DNA of 64,000 nucleotides from DATAQC01 sp038238185 (GTDB taxonomy: Bacteria; Actinomycetota; Acidimicrobiia; Acidimicrobiales; AC-14), in NCBI GenBank assembly GCA_038238185.1, contig JBBRXY010000005.1, forward strand, positions 1 to 64,000, written 5' to 3'. The notes beneath the pieces are model-generated. The model was not told the origin of the DNA. It saw only the letters and a program-made list of their open reading frames with translations, and did no database searches. Below, piece after piece: positions 31,251 through 39,372 of this stretch. The translations under genes and the position numbers were made by a program. Numbering within the stretch: position 1 is the stretch's first letter; each line of letters begins with the position of its first letter.

Positions 31251-32042
31251 ATGCCGGGCACAGACCGGGGCCCGCTGCGGACCCTCACCGGGTGGATGAT
31301 CGGCCCCTTCGGGCTCAAGGACGTCTTCACCCTCGTCAATCTCATCAGCGGGGTGGTAGCCATCCACTACGCCCTGAACGGAGAGCCCCGCAACGCCGGG
31401 TACGCGGTGATCGCCGGCTTCGTGTTCGGAGATCTCGTTGACGGTGCCGTCGCCCGTGCTACCCGCACCGGCAACCGCTTCGGCTCCCAGTTCGACACCA
31501 TCACCGACCATTTCGTGCACATCATGGTGCCCGGCCTGGTGCTGTACACGGTCTATGACCGGGCCGGTCACGCCACGCTCGGACTCGTCGCCCTGGGCCT
31601 GTTGGTGGCCGGCGCGAGCATCCGCCACGCCCTGTTCGCGGTGGTCCCTTTCGACTTCCCCCTCTGCTGGTGCGGGCTGCCACGCACGATCGTGGGCTTC
31701 TGCGCCCTCGCCTACCCGCTGTCGCACGTGTTCCCCCACATGCCTGCCCCCTACCTCACCGGCACGATCATGGTCGCGAGCCTGAGCGTGCTGAGCGTGG
31801 TCCCCGTGCCGTACATGACCCACCGAGGCGAACGGGCGCTGCAGTGGTACGTGAAAGCAGGGATCGTTGCCTTCGTCGCCACCTTCCCGCTGGTGTTCCT
31901 GTTCGCCCGGAGCTACTTCTTCGACTCCGTGCTCATCTGGTTCTTCGGCTTCGCCATCGCCGGCTGGTCGACCGTGCACCCCAACGAGCGGAAGCAGTTC
32001 CGGGCCGAATACCGCCGCTGGTCGGCCGAGGTGAAGGTGTAG
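31251..32042 (+). CDS. CDP-alcohol phosphatidyltransferase (PssA-like)
   Basis: The 263-residue membrane enzyme carries the full CDP-alcohol phosphatidyltransferase signature D64-G65-x2-A68-R69-x8-G78-x3-D82-x3-D86 (DGAVARATRTGNRFGSQFD). These enzymes join a CDP-activated lipid to an alcohol; the aspartates bind metal. Length and topology (six or more helices) resemble phosphatidylserine synthase PssA, but the alcohol cannot be assigned from sequence alone; phosphatidylinositol-phosphate synthase is an alternative. No downstream decarboxylase gene is linked. Confidence 0.82.
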   Translation: MPGTDRGPLRTLTGWMIGPFGLKDVFTLVNLISGVVAIHYALNGEPRNAGYAVIAGFVFGDLVDGAVARATRTGNRFGSQFDTITDHFVHIMVPGLVLYTVYDRAGHATLGLVALGLLVAGASIRHALFAVVPFDFPLCWCGLPRTIVGFCALAYPLSHVFPHMPAPYLTGTIMVASLSVLSVVPVPYMTHRGERALQWYVKAGIVAFVATFPLVFLFARSYFFDSVLIWFFGFAIAGWSTVHPNERKQFRAEYRRWSAEVKV

Positions 32043-32151
32043 CGCCCTACGGGGGGTATTTTCAGGTGGAGAGGATCTCGTGGTCCTTCCCCTCGTCGGT
32101 ACCGAAGATGGCATCGAACCGTTCGCGACCGATCCATAGATCAGCACGCTT

Positions 32152-33276
32152 CTAAGCGAAGAAGGACTCGACGGCGTCGCAGACCCGGTCGACAACGGCT
32201 TCGGGCATGCCCGAGTGCAGGGGAAGCGACACGACCTCGGCCGCAGCCCGCTCGGTGACGGTGAGATCGCCCCGGCGGCACGGTTGGAACAGGGTCATCG
32301 TGTGGGCCGGAGTCCAATGGATGCCGGTGTCGACGCCGAGGGCGGCCAGATGGTCGCGGAAGGCGTCGCGCAGGCCACCGCTGACCCGGACGTAGAAGAG
32401 GAAGGGGTTGAGCCGGCTCACGTCGGCTGCCGGCACGGACACGCCCTCGAGGTCCTCGAGGCGCCCGGTGTACTGGTTGCAGGCGGCCTGACGGCTGGAA
32501 CGGATCCAGTCGAGCTTGCCCAGCTGGGCCAGACCGATGGCGGCGTGGACGTTGGACAGGTGATAGCGGAAACCCGGGGCGGTGGCGTCGTAGCTCCACA
32601 GACGGGCGTTCTGGTAGGTGACCTCCACGGGCAGGGTCGAGCCCAGCACCCGCATCTCCCGCCCCCGGGCCAGCTCCTCGTCGGTCCGGACGAGCACCAC
32701 GCCGGCGTCGATGCACGACACCGCCTTGACGGGATCGAAGCTGAACATGCAGATGTCGGAGAAGCTCCCCACCATGGCCTCGCCGTCGGCCGCGCCGAAG
32801 GAGTGGGCGGCGTCGTGGACGACCCGCAGATCGTGGATGCGCGCGACCTCGTCGAGGGCCTTGTGATCGTAGAGATGGCAGCCGTAGTCGATGGGAATCA
32901 CGGCCTTGGTACGGCGCCCGACGAGCTCGGCGGCGCGGTCGATGTCGATGCAGAGGGTGACGTCGTCGATGTCGCACAGGACCGGGTCGGCACCCACGGC
33001 CAGGATGGCCTGAAGGTCGGCCAAGTGGGCGAAGGAGGGGACGATCACCTCGTCGCCGGGGCCCACCCCGGCCAGGAGCAGGCCCAGGTGAAGGGCGGCG
33101 TAGCCCGTGCTGACGGCCATGACCCGGCGGGAGTCGGCATCGACCGTCTTCTGGACGGCCAGCTCGAACTCCTCGACGCAGCTGCCCATCCCGAGCCAGC
33201 CGTGGCGGAGGGCCGAGGAGGCGGCCTCGACCTCCTCCTCCCCGATCAGCGGCTTGTAGATGGGGATTCGGTCCAT
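32152..33276 (-). CDS. DegT/DnrJ/EryC1-family PLP aminotransferase
   Basis: The 374-residue enzyme is a sugar-aminotransferase-type PLP protein. The PLP lysine is in FSFDPVKAVSCIDAG, the DAAHSFGA motif binds cofactor, and the N-terminus IPIYKPLIGEEEVEAASSAL is typical. The family makes amino sugars from keto sugars on nucleotide carriers. No sugar-nucleotide genes adjoin, so the pathway is unknown. I choose ATG 33276, with GGAGG 5 nt upstream, rather than the longer frame to 33327. Confidence 0.87.
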   Translation of the reverse strand: MDRIPIYKPLIGEEEVEAASSALRHGWLGMGSCVEEFELAVQKTVDADSRRVMAVSTGYAALHLGLLLAGVGPGDEVIVPSFAHLADLQAILAVGADPVLCDIDDVTLCIDIDRAAELVGRRTKAVIPIDYGCHLYDHKALDEVARIHDLRVVHDAAHSFGAADGEAMVGSFSDICMFSFDPVKAVSCIDAGVVLVRTDEELARGREMRVLGSTLPVEVTYQNARLWSYDATAPGFRYHLSNVHAAIGLAQLGKLDWIRSSRQAACNQYTGRLEDLEGVSVPAADVSRLNPFLFYVRVSGGLRDAFRDHLAALGVDTGIHWTPAHTMTLFQPCRRGDLTVTERAAAEVVSLPLHSGMPEAVVDRVCDAVESFFA

Positions 33277-33507
33277 TAGGCCTCCACGTTCACAGGCAGC
33301 TCGCATGATCCGGCCTGTCGTCTCCATGATGCCGAGTTCTCCCTACACAGCCTCGATCGCAGCCCCACCCCGGGGCCAATGGACATTTCGGCCGGGGGGC
33401 CCGACTCCACCAGCGGGGGCGGCCCGAGGCGGCATCGTCGATCCCAAGATTGTGACAGAGGCTGAAGGTACCCGGGCTCAACGGCCGGTCCGGCCCTCGA
33501 TCGGCCG

Positions 33508-33960
33508 TCAAAGGAGCGGGCCAGGGGCCTCGGGAGGGGCCTCGAGGATCACCACGGGGATCTTCCGCTCGGTCTTTCGCTGGTAGGCGTCATACCCGCT
33601 GTAGGCCTCGACGACCCCGGGCCACAGCTCGGCCTTCTCGTCGTCACCGGCGATGCGGGCCAACATGGGCCGGTCACGACCGGCCATGGTGACGGTGACG
33701 TGAGGATCGTCCCGCAGGTTGAGATACCACGCCGGATGCCGATCGTCGCCGCCGAAGGAGGCGACCAGCACGATCCTGTCGTCGTCGTGGACAGGCGAGG
33801 TCAGCATGGTGGAACGCTGCTTGCCGCTCCTGCGCCCGATGGTCGAGAGAATCACCACCGGCATCCCCCCCGCCCGGCCCAGCAGGCGGCCCTTGCTCGC
33901 CCGAAAGATCGCTTGGTGGACACCCGTTCCGGCTTTGAAGAGCCCGTCTTTGAGCCTCAC
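33508..33960 (-). CDS. F420-dependent nitroreductase-like (DDN/FDOR) protein
   Basis: The 150-residue protein has the split-barrel FDOR fold of the deazaflavin-dependent nitroreductase group: VVILSTIGRRSGKQRSTMLT, FGGDDRHPAWYLNLRDDPHVTV and the C-terminal DAYQRKTERKIPVVIL. Such proteins use reduced F420 to reduce quinones or other substrates. The GTG start is preceded at 7 nt by TAACCT, so the mRNA is probably leaderless. No partner gene adjoins. Confidence 0.85.
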   Translation of the reverse strand: MRLKDGLFKAGTGVHQAIFRASKGRLLGRAGGMPVVILSTIGRRSGKQRSTMLTSPVHDDDRIVLVASFGGDDRHPAWYLNLRDDPHVTVTMAGRDRPMLARIAGDDEKAELWPGVVEAYSGYDAYQRKTERKIPVVILEAPPEAPGPLL

Positions 33961-33967
33961 GGCAGCC

Positions 33968-33973
33968 AGGTTA
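33968..33973 (-). promoter_or_regulatory. -10 element of the FDOR gene
   Basis: TAACCT on the minus strand lies 7 nt before the GTG at 33960. Confidence 0.45.
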
Positions 33974-34074
33974 CCGAGGCGCCCGCGGCTCTCGGGTGCT
34001 GCTCTCCATCCTGGGCTGATGGGAGCTCGTTGGACGAGCTCGTCTACATCGGTCTGCGCCCCACCCGTAGCGCT

Positions 34075-34551
34075 TCAGGCTCGGCGGTAGAACGTGGCCT
34101 GCCAACGTCCCGTCAGCGGCGTCGTGGCCACCCGCTCGGCGGCACCGATCAACCAGGTTGCTACTTCGCCGGGGTCGGCGCCGTCCTCCACCGTGGCGAC
34201 CACGCCACGGGCCCGATGATCCTGGGTCACCCTCCACCCCTCCGGCATCGCCATTCCGCTTTCGGCCAGTCGGGCCACGACCCGCTTTCCGGCCGAGTGC
34301 TGAAGGCCCACCGTGGTGGGCTCGAACCCGTCGCCCTTGGCCTTTCCGGGCACCCAGGTCGCCAGCAAGGCTTCCGGCCCCCGGGCCCCCATGAACGCCA
34401 ACAGTCCCTGGCGGGGCGGCTCGACACCGTCGGGCAGCACCGGCGCGATGTTCACCCACCCGTCGCGGGCCACCTCCATGCGCCTCATGCGGGCGACCAG
34501 CTCCGCCCGGTCGTCGGCGCGAAAGGTGATTTCCTCCGACTCGGCAGCCAT
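34075..34551 (-). CDS. Conserved hypothetical protein
   Basis: I do not recognise a named family. The 158-residue soluble protein starts MAAESEEITFRADDRAELVARM and lacks membrane segments, cysteines or catalytic motifs. A Trp-rich pattern (GWVNIAPVLP, GWRVTQDH) and mixed alpha/beta character are visible. It starts 6 bp after the stop of the lipoate-ligase-like gene, with which it is probably co-transcribed. Function unknown. Confidence 0.65.
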   Translation of the reverse strand: MAAESEEITFRADDRAELVARMRRMEVARDGWVNIAPVLPDGVEPPRQGLLAFMGARGPEALLATWVPGKAKGDGFEPTTVGLQHSAGKRVVARLAESGMAMPEGWRVTQDHRARGVVATVEDGADPGEVATWLIGAAERVATTPLTGRWQATFYRRA

Positions 34552-34557
34552 CGTTCG

Positions 34558-35295
34558 TCAGACGCTACTCAGCCGGCGCACGAACACATCCTCGACAGCA
34601 CCGGCAGTCGGGCCCGGGAGCCCGGCGCTTCCGCCGATGTCGGCGATCCCGGCAGCCACCCCGGCCAGGTCCCGCTCGGCTTGGCCCTGCGGCCTGCTGC
34701 CGAGGTGCAAAAGGCCGAGGATGGGAGCGGGGTCCCAATGCAGGAGCGCAGCGCAGTGGAACAGGGCCCCGGCGCGGGTCCGCCGCTGGCTGATCCCGAC
34801 GACCTTGGCCCCCCCGACCCGCACCTCCCCGGGCCCCAGGCCGGCGAAGCACACCAGCGACGACCACGGTGAGGCCAGGAACGGGCCGTCATAACAGTCG
34901 GCGCCGACCCCGAGCTCGGCGAGGGCGTCCACCCAGACCCGGCCCAACCAGTTCGCCGCCCGACCCACGTCGCGGTCCCACAGGGTGTCGTCGGCGGGCA
35001 CGAACACGTCGACCCAGACCGCGTCGCCAGTGCCGACGAGGACCGCTCCCCCGCCGCTCCGGCGTCGCACCACCGACACATCCGACGCTTCGACCGCCAC
35101 CTGGTCGACCACCTCGGGGGGTTGCGTGCTGCCCAACACGAGGGCCGCCCCGCTGGCCCTGACCAGACGCGCGGCGGGAACAGGAGTCGGCGGCCATGGC
35201 TCCCTGTGGGCGTCATCGGCCTGGCCCCACCACCCCTCGACCCTCCAGCGCCCGACCGATGCCACATCGCGGCGACCGGCGATCGCCGACACCAT
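34558..35295 (-). CDS. Lipoate-protein ligase-like (BPL/LplA) protein
   Basis: The 245-residue protein has the LplA/LipB/BirA catalytic fold: RRRSGGGAVLVGTGDAVWVD matches the nucleotide/lipoyl-binding RRxSGGGAV motif and VGGAKVVGISQRR contains the conserved lysine. It could ligate lipoate or transfer octanoyl groups to E2/GcvH domains. It lacks the C-terminal accessory domain of classical LplA. The ATG at 35295 starts 2 bp after the HNH gene. Confidence 0.82.
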   Translation of the reverse strand: MVSAIAGRRDVASVGRWRVEGWWGQADDAHREPWPPTPVPAARLVRASGAALVLGSTQPPEVVDQVAVEASDVSVVRRRSGGGAVLVGTGDAVWVDVFVPADDTLWDRDVGRAANWLGRVWVDALAELGVGADCYDGPFLASPWSSLVCFAGLGPGEVRVGGAKVVGISQRRTRAGALFHCAALLHWDPAPILGLLHLGSRPQGQAERDLAGVAAGIADIGGSAGLPGPTAGAVEDVFVRRLSSV

Positions 35296-35297
35296 GA

Positions 35298-35807
35298 TCA
35301 GGCCGACAGGGCAGCACCGGAGCGGAGGTACGGCGCCCAGTGCGGGTGCACCGTCCCGACGGCCACGATGATCCAGGTGAGCTCCTGAGGGGCGACGGGG
35401 CGGCGTCGCAGCGTGAGCGCGGTCTCGTGGACCAGGCGGTCCTCCTTGCGGGTGTTGCAGGGGCGGCAGGCGGCGACCACGTTCTCCCAGGTGTGGGGTC
35501 CACCGCGACTGCGGGGAATCACGTGGTCGATGTTCTCCGCCGCCCCGCCGCAGTACTGACACCGATGGTCGTCACGAGCGAAGACGGCGCGGCGGTTGAG
35601 GGCGGCGCGGGCCCGGAACGGCACCTTCACGAAATAGGTGAGCCGGATCACCGACGGTTCCGGCAGCACGGCCCGTTCGGAGTGGAACTCGTGGTCGGTG
35701 GCGTGCAGGACCTCGGCCTTCTCCCTCAGCACCAGCACCAGCGCCCGACGAGCCGACACCACGCAAAGCGGCTCGTACGACGCGTTGAGCACCAGCGCCT
35801 TCGACAT
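35298..35807 (-). CDS. HNH endonuclease-domain protein
   Basis: The 169-residue protein has a Zn-stabilised HNH domain: CQYCGG, IDHVIPRSRGGPHTWENVV and ACRPCN, with the catalytic DH and N in place. It begins SKALVLNASYEPLCVVSARR, a fusion seen in a very widespread actinobacterial/cyanobacterial family of unknown biological role. Its ATG overlaps the stop of a 16-codon upstream ORF (TGATG). Its place next to a lipoate-ligase-like gene gives no clue to its target. Confidence 0.9.
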   Translation of the reverse strand: MSKALVLNASYEPLCVVSARRALVLVLREKAEVLHATDHEFHSERAVLPEPSVIRLTYFVKVPFRARAALNRRAVFARDDHRCQYCGGAAENIDHVIPRSRGGPHTWENVVAACRPCNTRKEDRLVHETALTLRRRPVAPQELTWIIVAVGTVHPHWAPYLRSGAALSA

Positions 35808-35857
35808 CAGGGTGTCGGTCCGGCTCCGGTCACCGCGGTTGCTGGTGGCTCAACCAT
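35807..35857 (-). CDS. Leaderless 16-codon upstream ORF
   Basis: An ATG 6 nt after a TACCCT hexamer opens a 16-residue ORF (MVEPPATAVTGAGPTP) whose TGA overlaps the ATG of the HNH gene. Such an overlap normally couples translation, and the HNH ATG itself has no obvious ribosome-binding site. It could be a leader peptide or simply a ribosome-loading device. Confidence 0.4.
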   Translation of the reverse strand: MVEPPATAVTGAGPTP

Positions 35858-35863
35858 CGGCTG

Positions 35864-35869
35864 AGGGTA
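35864..35869 (-). promoter_or_regulatory. -10 element of the HNH transcript
   Basis: TACCCT on the minus strand lies 6 nt before the upstream ORF ATG. Confidence 0.45.
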
Positions 35870-35907
35870 TCGCGCCACAGGGTGTCACCCGGGTGCGCCG
35901 CCCCATG

Positions 35908-36147
35908 TCAGCCCTTGCGGCACCATTCCAACCAAGCCACCACGTCGGCGGGTTCAGGCGCGTGGTCGGGATCTCCATAGGCGGTGCGGGCACGGAACCG
36001 CAGCCACTGAGCGTCAGGGATCGGCACCGGCGGCCAACGATGCCACCAGCCCGGCCGGGCCAGGCGGCGGACCTGGACCAACGCCGTCGGCCAGAGACTG
36101 GGCCGGGCGGCCACGGCCATCACGACCGGCCAACCACCCGAGCTCAC
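35908..36147 (-). CDS. Small conserved actinobacterial protein
   Basis: The product has 79 residues from a GTG that overlaps the ROK kinase stop (GTGA), or 70 from an ATG at 36120. It is rich in Trp and Arg (PTALVQVRRLARPGWWHRWP, WLEWCRKG). Small proteins of this type with LWPTAL and WLEWCR ends are familiar in actinobacteria, but I know no function. It is the second gene of a ROK operon. Confidence 0.65.
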   Translation of the reverse strand: MSSGGWPVVMAVAARPSLWPTALVQVRRLARPGWWHRWPPVPIPDAQWLRFRARTAYGDPDHAPEPADVVAWLEWCRKG

Positions 36148-37016
36148 CGGGCCGGCACCAGCTGGTCGATCCCCCGCCACCCGACCGCGGCTGCGCCGAC
36201 GAGAGGCCCGAGGTCGCCCAGTCCCGCAGGGACGATGCGGGTACCGGCCGAGAAGTCCAGGCAGGCGGAGCGGTCGACCTCGGCCTGGGCCCCGATGAAG
36301 AAGCGGTCGCCGAACCCAAGGGCGACGGAGCCCGCCACCACAGCAAGGCGCAGGTCGCAAAGGTTGGCAACCGACGCCACCGCCCGACCGACGAGGACGG
36401 CGGTCCGGTCGACCACGTCGCCGCCGGCCTCGGCCGCAGGCCGGCCGGTGATAACGGCGATGGCAGTGCCCGACGCCTCGGCCTCCAGGCAGCCGTGGGC
36501 CCCGCACCGGCACGACCGGCCGTCCGGCACGACGATCAGGTGGCCGATATGGCCGGCGTTGCCCCCGGCACCGTCGAGGAGGCGGCCGTCGAGCACGATG
36601 CCGCCACCCACGCCCGTCGAGACCACCATGGCCAGATAGTTGTCGCATCCGGCGGCGGCGCCGCGCCACCCCTCGCCCAGGGCCAACGCCTTGGCGTCGT
36701 TGTCGACAAAGGTCGCCAGGCCGGTGACCCCGGCGAGACGGGACCCGATCGGGTAGTCCCGCATCGACGGGATATTGAGCGGTGACACCTCGTCACCTCC
36801 CGCGCTCATGGGACCGCCGCAGCCCACACCGCACACGACCACGTCGTTGCCGGCGGCAGGAACTACCCTGGCGACTACGGACAGAATCTCGTCCATCACC
36901 TCCTCGGCGTCGTCGGACTGCGGAGTGGGTGCCGCAGCCCTGGCCATGACGTCGCCCTCGGCCGTCACGATGGCCGCGGCCACCTTGGTGCCCCCCACGT
37001 CGATCCCCAGTGCCAC
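36144..37016 (-). CDS. ROK-family sugar kinase (glucokinase type)
   Basis: The 290-residue protein has the ATP-binding GIDVGGTKVAAAIV, VDNDAKALALGEG with catalytic Asp, GTGVGGGIV-type loop (STGVGGGIVLDG) and the Zn-binding ROK signature GHLIVVPDGRSCRCGAHGCLE. Glucokinase is the most likely activity. I place the start at GTG 37016 (VALGIDVGG), because a TACCCT hexamer at 37028-37033 would start transcription just upstream; a start at 37046 would add ten residues. Confidence 0.87.
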   Translation of the reverse strand: MALGIDVGGTKVAAAIVTAEGDVMARAAAPTPQSDDAEEVMDEILSVVARVVPAAGNDVVVCGVGCGGPMSAGGDEVSPLNIPSMRDYPIGSRLAGVTGLATFVDNDAKALALGEGWRGAAAGCDNYLAMVVSTGVGGGIVLDGRLLDGAGGNAGHIGHLIVVPDGRSCRCGAHGCLEAEASGTAIAVITGRPAAEAGGDVVDRTAVLVGRAVASVANLCDLRLAVVAGSVALGFGDRFFIGAQAEVDRSACLDFSAGTRIVPAGLGDLGPLVGAAAVGWRGIDQLVPAR

Positions 37017-37085
37017 CTCGATGACCGCAGGGTAGGCGGTCACCACCGGGACGGCCTCTGGTCGACCCGAGGGACCCTCTCCAGA

Positions 37086-37142
37086 TGTGACCGAACTCGA
37101 GAAGCCGTGTGACCGAATGGGGGAACCGACCCGCAGTACGCT
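37086..37142 (+). promoter_or_regulatory. moxR promoter with 22-bp-spaced direct repeats
   Basis: TGTGACCGAA occurs at 37086-37095 and again at 37108-37117, exactly 22 bp (two helical turns) apart. A -10 TACGCT lies at 37137-37142, 8 nt before the moxR GTG. The second repeat overlaps the expected -35 position, as a regulator site would. Confidence 0.4.
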
Positions 37143-37150
37143 TGCGCTGC

Positions 37151-38131
<981 letters not shown>

Positions 38132-38136
38132 CGCCA

Positions 38137-39372
38137 GTGCCTACCCGGCGCGGCTGGACCATGGTGGTCGGCGGGGCGACCCTGCTCGCCACCGGCCGGG
38201 TGTTCGGCATCTTCGAGCTGTTCGTCCTGGGGGCCGGCGCCGCCGGCCTGCTGGCCGTCGGGGCAGTCACCGTCCTACGACGCCAGGTCGACCTCGACGC
38301 CACCCGGAGCGTGCACCCGGCGCGCATCCACGTGGGCGCCGACAGTCGGGTGGAGTTGTGTGTCACCAATCAGGCTCACCGGGCATCGCCCGTGGTTGCC
38401 GTGCGTGACACCCTGGCCCTCGTGCCGCCGCCCGGCGACGGCAACGCCGGCACCCGGGCGATCGGGCGCCGCCAGGCCCGGTTCCTCGTCGCCCCCCTCG
38501 CGGCCGGCGGACAGGACCGGGCCAGTTATCGGCTCCCCGCCGAGCACCGGGGCATCTTCGCCGTCGGCCCCCTGCGGGCCGAGGTGAACGACGCCTTCGG
38601 GCTGTGGTCGAAGGTCACGACGATCGCGCCGGCGATCGAGCTCACCGTGTACCCGGCGGTGGAGACGCTGGTGTCGGCAGTGCACACCCAGGGCGACGAC
38701 CCAACCTCGGGTGCCCCCCGGCCGGCCACCGTCGGACCCACCGGCGAAGACCTCTACGGCCTGCGGCCGTACGAGGTGGGCGACGATCTCCGCCGCGTGC
38801 ACTGGCCGTCCACCGCCCGCACGGGTGAGCTCGTCGTCCGCCAACTCGAGCTGCCGTGGCAGGGACGGGCCACCGTGCTCCTCGACGTCAGGACCACCGC
38901 CCACACCGACACCACCCTGGAGGCGGCCGTGTCGGCAGCTGCGAGCATCCTGGCCGCGGCGTGGGGCGAAGGGGCCCTCGTGCGCCTGACCACCACCGAC
39001 GGCACCGACTCGGGTTTCGCCGCCGGCCACACCCATTTCGACGCCGTCATGGAGCATCTGGCCGTGGTCGGACCAGGACGGGCCGACGGCCTCGATGCCG
39101 TGGTGGGCGGACTGCACCGGGCCGGCAACGGGGGCAGCCTCACCGTCATCACCACTGCGGCCGCCCACGACTCCGACCTCGACCTGATGGCCGGCCTGCA
39201 CGGCCGGTTCGCCACTCCCACCATCGTGGTGGTGGACGGGGCGGCCGGCCCCGCTGCTCCTGCGCGTCAGCCCATGGGGACGACCATCGTGCGGGTGCGG
39301 GCGGGCACCACCCTGGCTCCGGCCTGGAACCGCATCTTCGCCGCCCCCCTCAGGGCATCAAGTTGGCAGTGA
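38137..39372 (+). CDS. DUF58-domain membrane protein
   Basis: The 411-residue protein has one or two N-terminal membrane helices (TMVVGGATLLATGRVF ... LFVLGAGAAGLLAVGA), a beta-rich region and the DUF58 signature GLRPYEVGDDLRRVHWPSTA with following VRQLE. DUF58 proteins have a von Willebrand A-like C-terminal fold and are usual MoxR clients. GTG at 38137 is 5 bp after the moxR stop, and the stop overlaps the next gene (GTGA). Confidence 0.9.
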   Translation: MPTRRGWTMVVGGATLLATGRVFGIFELFVLGAGAAGLLAVGAVTVLRRQVDLDATRSVHPARIHVGADSRVELCVTNQAHRASPVVAVRDTLALVPPPGDGNAGTRAIGRRQARFLVAPLAAGGQDRASYRLPAEHRGIFAVGPLRAEVNDAFGLWSKVTTIAPAIELTVYPAVETLVSAVHTQGDDPTSGAPRPATVGPTGEDLYGLRPYEVGDDLRRVHWPSTARTGELVVRQLELPWQGRATVLLDVRTTAHTDTTLEAAVSAAASILAAAWGEGALVRLTTTDGTDSGFAAGHTHFDAVMEHLAVVGPGRADGLDAVVGGLHRAGNGGSLTVITTAAAHDSDLDLMAGLHGRFATPTIVVVDGAAGPAAPARQPMGTTIVRVRAGTTLAPAWNRIFAAPLRASSWQ

